Shown here: piece after piece, positions 1 through 9,110 of the stretch
How positions within the stretch are numbered: the first letter of the stretch is position 1
Layout: each line of letters begins with the position of its first letter
Assembly (NCBI GenBank): GCA_001600635.1
Contig: BCKL01000010.1
Location: 212,747 to 276,746 of the forward strand
Direction: 5' to 3'
DNA from: Leucosporidium creatinivorum
Taxonomy: Eukaryota > Basidiomycota > Microbotryomycetes > Leucosporidiales > Leucosporidiaceae
Length of the DNA stretch: 64,000 nucleotides
The notes under the pieces: generated by a model
The model's database searches: none
The model's input: the letters and a program-made list of their open reading frames with translations, nothing else
Told to the model about the DNA's origin: nothing
Program-made: the position numbers and the translations under genes

Positions 1-996
1 CCTCGAGATGTACATCGACTGCCTCGCCACCTCGGAGAACATCCCCTACCTCTATCACCTCGCCCTCAAGATCAAGACGGTGCGGGACAAGGAGGACGCT
101 TCGTACGATACCGTGAGCTCGCCTTGGCTTTATGCGTTCGAAGCTATCGCTAACACATTCTCGATCACACAACAGAACCTCTACATCCTCTCCGAGCTCG
201 CTCAGCACCTCCTCAAGCTTCGCGCCCGCTCCGAAGGCTGGGCTCTCTCGGCCAATCCTTACACGACGACGCTGCCCTCCGACATCTTCAAGCCACTTCC
301 CAGCAAGGAGACGGCCAAGAAGGTGTCCGATACGGCCTACCTCACCGACGAGCTGATCGGCAAGATTAGCTACTCGGGCGCGAAGAGCAAGGCGATCAAG
401 GTCAAGGTGAGTGGAGACGGCGCAGGGCGAAGTACAGATGGGACCAGTGAGCTGACGCTTGACCTACAGACCAACGGCACGGCGCAGAAGCGGAAGAGCA
501 GTCCCAAGCCTCGCGCTCCTCGTTCAGGGTTCGTCTCGCTCTCGCTCTCGGTTCTCCACCTCGCTGACCTCACCTCGCTCATCACAGTTCCGCCAAGCCC
601 AAGCGCGCCTCCGCATCCAAGAAGAAGAAGAAGACCAACGGCTACGCCTCGGACGACTCCTCCGACCCACCATCAGACGACTCGCTCGGCTCGGACGACG
701 AACTCGACTCGGACGGCGAGCCCAAGTCCAAGAAGCTGAAGGCAGCGGCGGCGGCGGCCAAGTCTTCGCCTGCCAAGCCGAGGCCAGAGAGCAGTAGGAA
801 AGGATTGAGGAGCGATCCCAAGGCCAAGGTCGAGGAGGGGGCGAATGGCGAGAAGGTGCGGAGGGGCGGGAAGGCCAAGAAGGGGCTCAGCAAGCCGAAG
901 GAGATGAAGTTGGGCAAGGGAGCAGAGTTGGTGAGCGATCTGGAGGATGACGATGAGGAGGAAGCCGACGGGAGCGAGAAGATGGACGAGGACTAG
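1..996 (+). CDS. PDS5: Sister chromatid cohesion protein PDS5, C-terminal part (5' end outside window)
   Basis: PDS5 is a HEAT-repeat regulator that binds the cohesin ring and controls its loading, release and acetylation in the nucleus. The window opens inside the gene, in frame from base 2. Exons read as 2-406, 470-528 and 588-996, with introns GTGAGT..CTACAG and GTTCGT..CACAG, giving the last 290 residues with a continuous frame. The first 135 residues are the conserved end of the helical domain (for example YLYHLALKIKTVRDKED and the QNLYILSELAQHLLKLRA helix). After that comes a basic/acidic low-complexity tail with a lysine run, a Ser/Asp stretch and a final D/E-rich segment, as in other fungal PDS5 tails. 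The stop is TAG at 994-996. Family assignment rests on the helical part only; the tail has no diagnostic value. Confidence 0.85.
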
Positions 997-1144
997 CCCT
1001 TCAGTTCGGTCGCCTCTTGACCCTCTCCTTTTCGCACTTTTGCTCTTCTCTATATCGTAGCTCTCTCGTTTCCCCCGGTGTGGGTTGTTGTCAAGTAAAC
1101 AGTTTCATAGCCGATAACAAGCAAGCGAAGCGAAGGGCAGGCTA

Positions 1145-2614
1145 TCAAAGCGCCTCGGCGAGCACCCTGGTGAAGGCGGTAAAGTTGACAGCTCCTCCTG
1201 CGGTGGTGGCCTGATCGCGATTGGCGTACTCGAGCATCTCGCGCATCTGTGAGAGTGGTGGAGCCGGGTAATGAGAGGGGAGAGCGACGGACGAGTCGGG
1301 TCAGCTCGATGCTCGGCGAAGGCTCGAAGCGAGAAAGAATGAACGCACGTCGTCCTCGGTGATCTTCTCGTTCAGCACCCTCGCCGCCCTTTCCAGTTCG
1401 GCCAGCCCGATGACCTTGTCCTTCGTCTTGCCGACCTGCAATCCTCCCTCGAAGAAAAGTTCGAACGTATCCTCGGCCTCCTGCAGCTCGGCTCTACTCA
1501 ACACCCTCGCCTTCTTGCGACGAGCAGGTGCCTTGCCCTTGGTCGCCTTGCCCTTCCCTTTGCCCTTCTTGGACGAAGGAGGGCCGACAATCTCGATGTC
1601 CGAGTCGTCCGAATCGTAGGGCTCCGAGTCCTCGTCGTCGAGCTCCATTGCGGCGGGGACAGAGTCGTCCTTGACTGGGTTGGCGCGAGTCGACCTCCTT
1701 GTAGGAATCCTCCTGGCCTTGCTACCGCCCTCTTGGACGTAGGCTTCCTCCTCTGAATCGTCGGTCGAGGGCTTGCCATCGTCGTCCGAGTCGCCCGCAT
1801 CGGCCAACAGCACCCCACACGCCTCGATAAACTTCTCGCGCCTGACGCTGGCTACACCGTCTTCATCCTCCGAGGCCACTTCGCGGAAGAGGGAGAGCAG
1901 TTTGTGCGAATCGGAGGGGAGGGAGAGGGCATCGAGGGCGGCGGGGATAGCTTTGAGGCGGATGCGGGAGGGTGGTTGAGGAGCAGGGAGGGTGTCGATG
2001 TCGAGAGAGGGGAGTTCCGGGAGAGGAGGAAGTTCAGGCAGCTCGGGCAGCTCGGGCAGGAAGCCTCCAGCGCCAGCCAAATCGTCGTCCATGAGGAAGC
2101 CGCCGCCAACTGGGGGAGCGTCGAGATCCGGTAGAAATCCTCCCGCAGCGCTGTAGTCGATCGGCGCGCCGTCCTCGAGCAGGAAGCCTCCTCCTCCCAT
2201 CATGTCGGCCTCAGGAAAGAAGCCTCCGCCGCCGTTGCCCGCCATCGCAGCATCGTTGTCCGTCATGAAGCCTCCTCCACCGTACTCCTGACCTGCACCA
2301 TCGCCCTCTACGACCCATCCTCCCGGCTCGACGCCTCCAGCAGCAGCATCATGACTTGCGCTCGTGCTCGCGACGGGCTGCTCCTCCTCGTCCTCCTCAT
2401 CGTCGGGGATGACCATCTTTCGAGACTTCTTCTTGGCTGCTGGTGCTGCTCCAGCTCGCCGTGGGCGGCCGTTGATCGCTTCATCGAAAGCCTTGTTGAT
2501 GCGCGAGGCGAGAGCCGGAGGAAGAGCGGCCGCTGCTGGTGTAGGACGTTGTCGGCGGGCCTGTGGATACTTGTCAGCTATATTGTAGCCTCTCCTATAG
2601 TTGCTGCTCACCAT
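1145..2614 (-). CDS. Acidic protein with GGFL repeats and C-terminal EF-hand-like (centrin-like) region
   Basis: I do not recognise a named family. I read three exons, 2614-2612 (only the ATG), 2560-1349 and 1246-1145, giving 438 residues. The 51-nt first intron (GTGAGC..GCTGAC..CACAG) is a multiple of three and has no stop, so retention would only add 17 residues; an in-frame ATG also exists at 2737. Near residues 95-205 a GG(G)F(L/M/F) plus acidic motif repeats about six times, followed by Leu/Pro/Glu repeats. Then come a first EF-hand-like half (SHKLLSLFREVASEDEDGV), a long acidic/basic nuclear-looking linker with KKGKGKGKATKGK, and a second half (LAELERAARVLNEKITEDD then an NFTAFTRVL helix) that resembles a degenerate centrin or Rad33 lobe. 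Most canonical Ca-binding positions are not evident. A nuclear role is inference. The gene diverges from GAD. Confidence 0.6.
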
Positions 2615-2927
2615 AGCGAGGTGAGCCGAGATAGAGTCAGAGGTCAGGAGCGGAAGCGAGCGCGAGCGGAGGTTGAGCTCGGCGCAAGGAGGTGTGGAAG
2701 CTCGGGCGGCGATTTGCACGGCTTTGCGGTTCTGCAATTGACTGCGATCTCTGCAGCCTCGTCATTTGAACCACACCGAGCTCTCGAAATAGATGCTACA
2801 TCTGCATCTCGATGACTGACGACTCTTACGGACGAAAGCAGCGTGAACGGCGCTCTCTTTCCTACGCTTCACTCTGCACTCGGACTCGACCGATTTCAGC
2901 TCGCTCGAATCGACAGTCTAGTACACC
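2615..2927. promoter_or_regulatory. Divergent intergenic region between the EF-hand-like gene and GAD
   Basis: This 313-bp gap separates two start codons facing away from each other and must hold both promoters. It has pyrimidine-rich stretches on the GAD side (for example around 2850-2900). I see no clear TATA box, and no RNA gene or other feature. If the alternative upstream ATG of the EF-hand-like gene (2737) is used, the shared region shrinks to about 190 bp. Confidence 0.5.
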
Positions 2928-5644
2928 ATGACGCTCTCTCGCCAGATCAACGCCGAAAAGGTCCTCGCGGCCTCCCACGAGCATGCTAAGAAGGCTGGAA
3001 GGACCAGCGCTCTTCACCTCTTGCAGAAGGAGCGCAAGACCGAGGAGAACAGTCACCCCGACTACGGCACCACCGAGCTGCCCAAGTACCAAATTCCTCA
3101 CGAGGGTACGTTGATGCACTGCAGCTGCTGGCTCGGCGGCCGCGGTCGGCCCCACTTTAAGCGGAAGGTTCGAGGGGTTCTGAGATCGAAAGAGGGCGTT
3201 CGGGATGCTGGGAGATGCAGAATATGGAGAAGCAATCTTGGCTGCTTGGCCTTTTCGCTAACTCTCCCTCTGCTGCTCGTAGGAACTACCGCCGACATCG
3301 CCTACGATTTGATCCACAACGAGCTTACTTTGGATGGAAACCCCACCCTCAACCTCGCCAGTTTTGTGCACACTCACATGCCCCCTCAGGCCGACAAGTA
3401 AGTCCCTGGCTGCATCTGATACGAGCGCCGTCGAGCTCGCCGTCGAGCTCGTCGCCGAGCCCACGTTTCGGCGTTCGACGGCCGCCAGCTCGCTCTTGCA
3501 CAGACATTGACGTACCCTCAACACACAGGCTGATGATGGAGAACATCAGCAAGAACCTCATCGACTCGGACGAATGTAAGTCGTCGTTTCGGTTGGCTCG
3601 GCGCTCGTGCTCGTTCGCGCGGGGTCGGGCGGCTGTGTTCGGTCTAGCGTTCGACTGCTGATTCAACTGCCTACAGACCCCGCAACCACACTCATCCACA
3701 CCAGAACGGTCAGCATGCTCGCGTCCCTCTGGCACGCCGATGAGCAAAAAAACGCGACGGGGACAGCCACGACCGGATCCAGTGAGGCTATTCAGCTCGC
3801 GGGTTTGGCGATGAAGAAGAAGTGGCAGGAGCGCATGAGGGCTGCCGGCAAGGACGAGTACCGCCCTGGGTGAGTGCTTCAGCTTTGTCAGAGCATCTCG
3901 TGCTCGCCTAGGCGTCTGTCGTTACAAGACCCGGGCTCGGCTCAGCGCCGAGCATCCCATTCGCTTCGATCGACCGCTGACACTCTCTCCGCTCCACACA
4001 GACCCAACATTATCATGGGCGCCAACGCTCAGGTCGCCCTCGAGAAGTTCGCCCGCTACTTCGACGTCGAGATGCGCCTCGTCCCCGTCGACGAATCGAC
4101 CAACTACGTGATGTCGCCCGAGCGCGCCATGCAGTATGTCGATGAGAACACCATCGGAGTCTTCGTCATTCTCGGATCGACCTACACTGGAGCCTACGAG
4201 GACGTCAAGGGCATGTGCGAGAAGCTCGACGAGTACGAGGCCAAGACGGGCACGAGCATCCCCGTTCACGTCGATGGAGCTTCGGGAGCTTTCGTCGCCC
4301 CCTTCGCTACCCCCAAGCTTGTTTGGGACTTCCGTCTCCCTCGCGTCGTCTCCATCAACACCTCGGGACACAAGTTCGGGCAGACCTACGTCGGAGTCGG
4401 CTTCGTCGTCTGGAGGGACTCGGCTCATCGTGAGTTTGATGGCTCGTTCCGAGCTCGCATACAGCTGGCTGACCACTACTCTGTACCCCTTGCCGTTCCT
4501 CGTCTCTGCAGTCCCCAAGGACCTCGTCGTAAGTCTAAAATCGCCCACCTCGGCGCTCGGGGCGCCTCCTCTGAAGCTCTCCTCACCTTCCCTATCCTCC
4601 TCATTCCCTCCCTACAGTTTGAGCTGCACTACCTCGGATCCGTAGAAGTGAGTAGCCTGATGCCCTACATCATGCCCAGCCCTTCCGCGACTCAGGGAGC
4701 TCAGAGCTGACCTCGCCGAGCCCTTTCCTCCCGTCCCGCAGTACTCCTTCTCGCTCAACTTCTCTCGTCCCGCCCATCCCATCATCGGTATGTACTACAA
4801 CATGCTCAAGCTCGGATTCGATGGTTACCGCAAGGTCTCGCTCAACAACGCCAAGAACGCCCGCCTTCTCGCTCGCGCTCTTGAGAACTCGAAATGTGAG
4901 CTGCCGTCTCTTGCACCCTCTCCCCAACCCACAGCAGGCTCTCCCACATCCATGAGCTATGCTGACTGTACTTCCACTCTTCCATCGCCACACAGACTAC
5001 ACCGTCGTCTCGGACCTTCACAAGCCCGTCGCCTCCTCCCTCACCGAGAAGGCTTCCCAGGCTGTCGGCCTGTCGGACGACATCGAGCACTACACCCCTT
5101 CCCTCCCCGTCGTCGCCTTCAAGTTCAGCGACGAGTTTAAGAAGGAGTTCCCCTCGGCTAAGCAGCGCAGCGTGCAGACGCTCTTGAGGGCTAAGAACTG
5201 GATCGTGCCCAACGTTAGTTCGAGCGTTGACAGTGACAGTCAGAGCCGACCGCTGACCTTTCGCGCAACCCTTTCCTTACAGTACGAGCTTCCTCCTAAC
5301 CTCGAGAACGTCGAGATTCTCCGCGTCGTCGTTCGCGAGCAGTTCTCGGAGGAGCTCGGTGAGTTCTCATTTCGCCTCCCTCTGCGCCCGACTATCACCG
5401 TTCGCCTGCTGACCCTCCGCTCTCACTCCCCGCAGTCGAGCGCCTCGTTTTCGACATCGTCGAGGTTACCGAGGACCTCATCAAGGAGGCCAAATCCAAG
5501 GTCCCCGCCCACGAGCGCGAGCCCGAGCACGGCGACAACCAGAAGGCGCACGAGAAGATCAGCGAGGGTCACGGCAAGGGAGAGCGCCAGGCTTCGAAGC
5601 ACGGCGAGGGCGTCAGGCCCGTTGGTCACGATTCGGTTTGCTAA
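2928..5644 (+). CDS. GAD: Glutamate decarboxylase (PLP-dependent)
   Basis: The enzyme converts L-glutamate to GABA and CO2 with pyridoxal phosphate in the cytosol; in fungi it feeds the GABA shunt and stress tolerance. Exons read as 2928-3105, 3283-3397, 3529-3575, 3677-3869, 4002-4429, 4512-4528, 4618-4647, 4742-4895, 4996-5213, 5283-5358 and 5436-5644. The sum is 555 codons with consistent phase (554 aa, slightly longer than usual). Diagnostic parts are [18 protein letters not shown] (cofactor phosphate pocket), [16 protein letters not shown] with the Asp that contacts the pyridine nitrogen, and [11 protein letters not shown] with the PLP-binding lysine. The C-terminus carries a charged His/Lys/Glu-rich tail of about 50 residues beyond the fold. 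Two exons are tiny (17 and 30 nt). A degenerate copy of exons 6-7 with their intron lies about 240 bp downstream. Confidence 0.95.
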
Positions 5645-6258
5645 CTCGTCGCCGAGCGGGGGATGGACAGATCGCTTGATATCCGCTTAGATAGACATTC
5701 GTCAGATACACAAAATGAAACGGCTTGAGTTTTGGCCTCAATTGGTGCTAATCTGCAAAGGTTGAGAAGCGAGCGCCGAGGTTCCAGGCGCTACTGTGGT
5801 GAAGGCGGCTGAGCGAAGGTAGCCTAGTCTGGCTCGGTACTGCTTCGCTTTCCCTTGCTGTTCTCTCAAGTACGTACAGGCCCTGCGCCTGCAGTCCTCA
5901 ACAAGGACCTCGTCCGTGAGCTGAGAGAATGGTCCACCTCGGCGCTCGGGTTGTCTCGCTGCTCTCCTCTCCTTTCTCAACCTCCTCATCCACTCCCTAC
6001 AGGTTGAGCTGCATTACCCCGGAGCGTGGAAGTTCGTTAAGCAGTTGCATCCCTCGCTGCTCTCAGGCGCCTCTCGCTCTTGAGGTTTTCGTGCTATCGC
6101 TTCGGCGATGATCTCGGCGCAACCTCGGCGCGTTAGACGCCGAGAGAGTCTGCTCAAGGGCAGCTGCTAGAAAGATTGAAGTCGCGCTTGCTTTGCGAGG
6201 ACAACCGAAGTGTACACAATGCTTTGCAGCTACTCCTGCTCGGGTGGCTAAGCTCTCA
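5645..6258. other. Intergenic region holding a relic of GAD
   Basis: This gap lies between the stops of GAD (+) and an F-box gene (-), so it should contain two 3' ends. Apart from the GAD-like scrap at about 5890-6032 I see no gene. The tail near 6100-6135 contains several TCGGCG/CGCCGA words (for example ATCTCGGCGCAACCTCGGCG), the same word that recurs in introns of this window. Confidence 0.5.
5890..6032 (+). pseudogene. Decayed fragment of glutamate decarboxylase (exon 6 - intron - exon 7)
   Basis: The segment aligns by eye with 4508-4645 of the intact gene in the same order and orientation. Shared words are CAGTC near the acceptor, AAGGACCTCGTC (exon 6), CCACCTCGGCGCTCGGG (inside the intron), a pyrimidine tract ending CTCCCTACAG, then TTGAGCTGCA followed by a diverged exon 7 end. 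The intron is kept, so this came from DNA duplication and not from a retrotransposed mRNA. The donor site region and flanking exons are not recognisable, so it cannot encode the enzyme. Many substitutions suggest it is old relative to the SQT1 inverted copy. The alternative, convergent pyrimidine-rich sequence, is unlikely given the colinear exon and intron words. Confidence 0.7.
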
Positions 6259-7158
6259 TCATCGAATCGACCTCGTCTCGACGGCCAAGCTATAATGTCC
6301 GACTCGCTCTGAGCTCAGCTCATATGGGGCGTAAGTACTTCGTACCGTCCGCTGCGGATGCTGGTGGTCAGCAATGGGCTCCGTTGCGCTGAAGAGGCTA
6401 CAGCTCGGCGCACCTTTCGTCCACTCGATATAAGGGTTCAGGTTCAGCTTCAACGTCTCCCCCTCGCCCGGCACCTCCTTTTGCTTGAACTCCAACTCCC
6501 ACACGAAGCTCTCCGTCTCCCTCTCCTTCGACCCCGGCGCCGCTCTTCCCCTCTCATACCTCCTCATGAAGAGGTGCCGAATCCTCGCGAGGGCTCTCAC
6601 GGCATCTTCGACCGAGAGAGGGGCGCCAGGCTGGCTCGACTCGAGTACGAAGTGGTTTGGCTCGGAGCGGATCGAGGTGAAGCAGGAGAAGGGAGGGGAG
6701 GTGGCATTCTCGCCGAGGACGGAGAGGGGGAGGTGGGAGAAGAGCAGGCGGCGGTTGGCTGTTTCGATGTAGATGTCGGGTGGAAGAGGGCTGGCGATAG
6801 GGTGCAGGAAAAGGATTCGAGTTTGGTGAAGAAGAGGGTGGAGGAAGACGGGCGTGCCCTCGACCGCTTGATCCGGCGTAGGCGTGAGGAAGAGCCGCTC
6901 GGCGAGCGAGGATTGCTGCTGATGGGGAGGTTCAAAATCTCAGCTAGTGCTACAGGAATGGAAAGAGTCACAGCTCACCTCTACCAGTGCTCGGAAGCTC
7001 TTGTTGAGACGCTTGACGTGCTGCAGCTCGGCGTAGCGCAGGTTCGAAAGCACCTCAAGCCAAATCTCCACGGGAAGAGTCGGCTTCTCGTGCGGTGGCA
7101 AAGGCGGAAGGAGGGAGAGAAGAACAGTAGCGAGAGTGTACACGAGACCGCCGAGCAT
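6259..7158 (-). CDS. F-box protein, sub-family B (member 1)
   Basis: This is a likely substrate receptor of an SCF (Skp1-Cullin-F-box) ubiquitin ligase. Exons 7158-6979 and 6915-6259 give 278 residues in phase. An unusual hydrophobic N-terminus (about residues 1-20, GGLVYTLATVLLSLLPPLPP) could be a membrane anchor. The F-box follows (LPVEIWLEVLSNLRYAELQ, then VKRLNKSFRALVE), and an intron falls exactly at its end, as in sub-family A. The C-terminal region has LHPLFTKLE, ENATSPPF and PGAPLSVEDAVRAL, which match the member at 29624-30407 and more distantly the TYPSS / ATIAELLEAVV region of sub-family A. The target is unknown. The last 40 residues or so have no counterpart in relatives, so the true 3' end may involve another intron. 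Confidence 0.7.
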
Positions 7159-7492
7159 TCGTCGAGTCGAAAGTGAGACGAGATGAGGCGGAAGGGAGAG
7201 AAGCGGACAAGCGAGTCTCAATTCGAAGAGGGCCTCTGCTCGCTTCGGAGCAGCCTCGGGGAGTCTGGGCTGCAAAGCGAGTAAAAGTCCTCGCTACAAG
7301 CTCCCCCCGCTCTACGGCGAGCCTGCACTGGTTCTGAGCGGGCGGCCCTCTTCGGTCGAGGCAAGACTAACGGTTGGGCCTTGTAAGGTTACATGTCCTC
7401 TCCTATACATACTTGGATACTCCGTCGGAAGCGCTGTGTCCTACTCGACCTGCGAGATGCTATCTTCCCTATTCTGCGGCTTTTCAGCTTGG
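7159..7492. other. Intergenic gap between two minus-strand F-box genes
   Basis: These 334 bp contain the promoter of the 6259-7158 gene and the 3' end of the 7493-9004 gene. I see no further gene, RNA or repeat in it. If the upstream F-box/LRR gene ends at its alternative stop (7608), the gap is longer. Confidence 0.4.
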
Positions 7493-9004
7493 TCACTGTC
7501 CTGCCTCTGCTCGGCGAACCCTCCCTCGGGCGTTTGCTGCTGCTCTTCCTCGACTCCGGCCGCCGTCGCCGTCTTGGTTTCCATCGTGGAACTCAATCCA
7601 CTCGCCGTCATCGACGCGGCGCCAGTTGTAGATGGAGAAGGGGCTCTGCGAAAAGCGCCGAGGGTGAGCAGATCGCCGAAGTCGCGAGTGTGCGAAAGAC
7701 ATACACTTGGCTAACATGATGCAGCCACCTCTTCGCATCCATATCCATCGCATCCTCCTTATCCATCTTCATCTCGACCTCATAGATCCTCGTCGACTCC
7801 GCCCACTGCCTCGTCTTGACCCTCCACTCGGGTTCGACCTCCCTGCCTTCCTCGTCTCGCTCCATCTCCTCTTGACGCACAAAGGGCAGGAAGAGTACCT
7901 CCGCCTGATCGAGGGAGCGAGGCTTGGGCCCAGTAGCGACGAGGTGAGGCTCGACGTACCGTCCGGCGCTGGGCAAAGACCAGAGGTGGAGGGAGCGAAG
8001 GTGGGAGGGGATCGTGTTGAGGAGCGGGATGTCGGCGAGGTAGCGTACGGTGAGTAGGAGATGCTGGAGGGAGGTGAGAGAGGTGAGGAGCGTGGCGGAG
8101 AGAGTGGGGTAGCGAGGAGCGGGGTTGTTGGAGGTGGTTACGCCGGTTCGGTGGAGGAAGAGGTGCGTGAGTTGGTGACTGAGGAGCTGAAAGTCGGGCT
8201 CGGAGTTGTCCTCGTCCCATGTCCAGGCGAGGGTAGTGAGAGCCGGTAGGGTGAGAGGTGTGAAGAGCGGGCGAGCTGGGACGATCTCTCCATCCGCCGA
8301 GGTGAAGGTCACTGCCGTGGCGAAGAGGGTCTCGAGCTTCGGCAGGTGCCAGTAGTATGGATCCTTGTGTAGCTGGAGCTCGACTTCGTTGATATGGAGT
8401 GTCTTGAGGTCTGCAGATTGAGCGAAAGGTCAGCGAAAGGAACGCCGAGCCCGAGCTTCCGTGCGTACGTACCCTGAGCCCACGCGAGTACAGCGGGATC
8501 GACATTAACCTCCTCCAGCCACATCTCGGTGATGAATGGCATCAATCTGAGTAGATTCGATATCGTGGCAGGCGACTTGTGCCAGTTGATCTCGCTCTCG
8601 GCGCGCTTCCACTCCTTGCCGAGCTTGAAGGACCTCGTGCGCTGTCCGAACCCCTTGCCCGCACCGCTTCCGACGAGCTTCCAAGCCGTTCTGGGTAGAG
8701 GGAGCCAGACGAGTTGGAAGAGGTGTGCTTGCGCTGGCGAATGCCAGGCTTTCGCGACGAGCGAAAAGCGGCATAGCAGCTTGGCGCGTTTAGCGAAAGC
8801 ACGAGGGGATAGTGAGGGCGGGATAGCGAATTGGAAGACGGTGCTCAGCACCTCAGTGGGCAAGGGTGGAGCTGCAGGCCGAGTTGGATCAGGTGGGGGC
8901 GAGTTCTGCGCTGACGTCGCGGTCGAAGAAGGTCTGTAGGCCGATAGACGTCAACATGGTCTGCGGGGGCCACACTTGCTCATTGAAGCTCACTCGGCTG
9001 ACAT
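7493..9004 (-). CDS. F-box/LRR-like protein, sub-family C (member 1)
   Basis: Exons read as 9004-8994 (only 11 nt, ATGTCAGCCGA), 8933-8473, 8410-7707 and 7645-7493, giving 442 residues with consistent phase. The tiny first exon was chosen because the frame has no other ATG before the F-box, and the paralogue at 48504-50131 has the same layout. The N-terminal F-box-like region (LPTEVLSTVFQFAIPP .. FSLVAKAWHSPAQAHLFQ) is followed by a conserved block, MPFITEMWLEEVNVDPAVLA, ending at an intron after AWAQ. After that come leucine-rich segments (LTLPALTTLAWTWDED, LSHQLTHLFLHRT). The last intron starts GTGTAT, a weaker donor; without it the frame ends at 7608. The expected role is an SCF substrate receptor; the target is unknown. 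Confidence 0.7.
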
Positions 9005-9110
9005 GAGACCGATTCGAGCAGGTAGACGTCGACGGAAGAAAGGCCGGCGCCCAACTCTCGCTCTTGCCAACTCTCTCGTCGCTTCTCGGAATCGTCGCCA
9101 GCGCAGGAGG
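9005..9110. promoter_or_regulatory. Short divergent promoter region, F-box/LRR gene and SLP1
   Basis: Only 106 bp separate the chosen start codons of the minus-strand F-box/LRR gene and the plus-strand SLP1 gene. An in-frame ATG for SLP1 also exists at 8976, which would make the two genes overlap head to head. I prefer 9111 because a good signal peptide begins exactly there. No core promoter element is obvious. Confidence 0.4.

Noticed and set aside
3160-3180. GGTTCGA word resembling a tRNA B box
   Set aside because: It lies inside a GAD intron without an A box or cloverleaf arms. No tRNA found anywhere in the window.
6358-7176. Plus-strand open frame of 272 codons
   Set aside because: Antisense to an F-box gene with a recognisable F-box and family introns.
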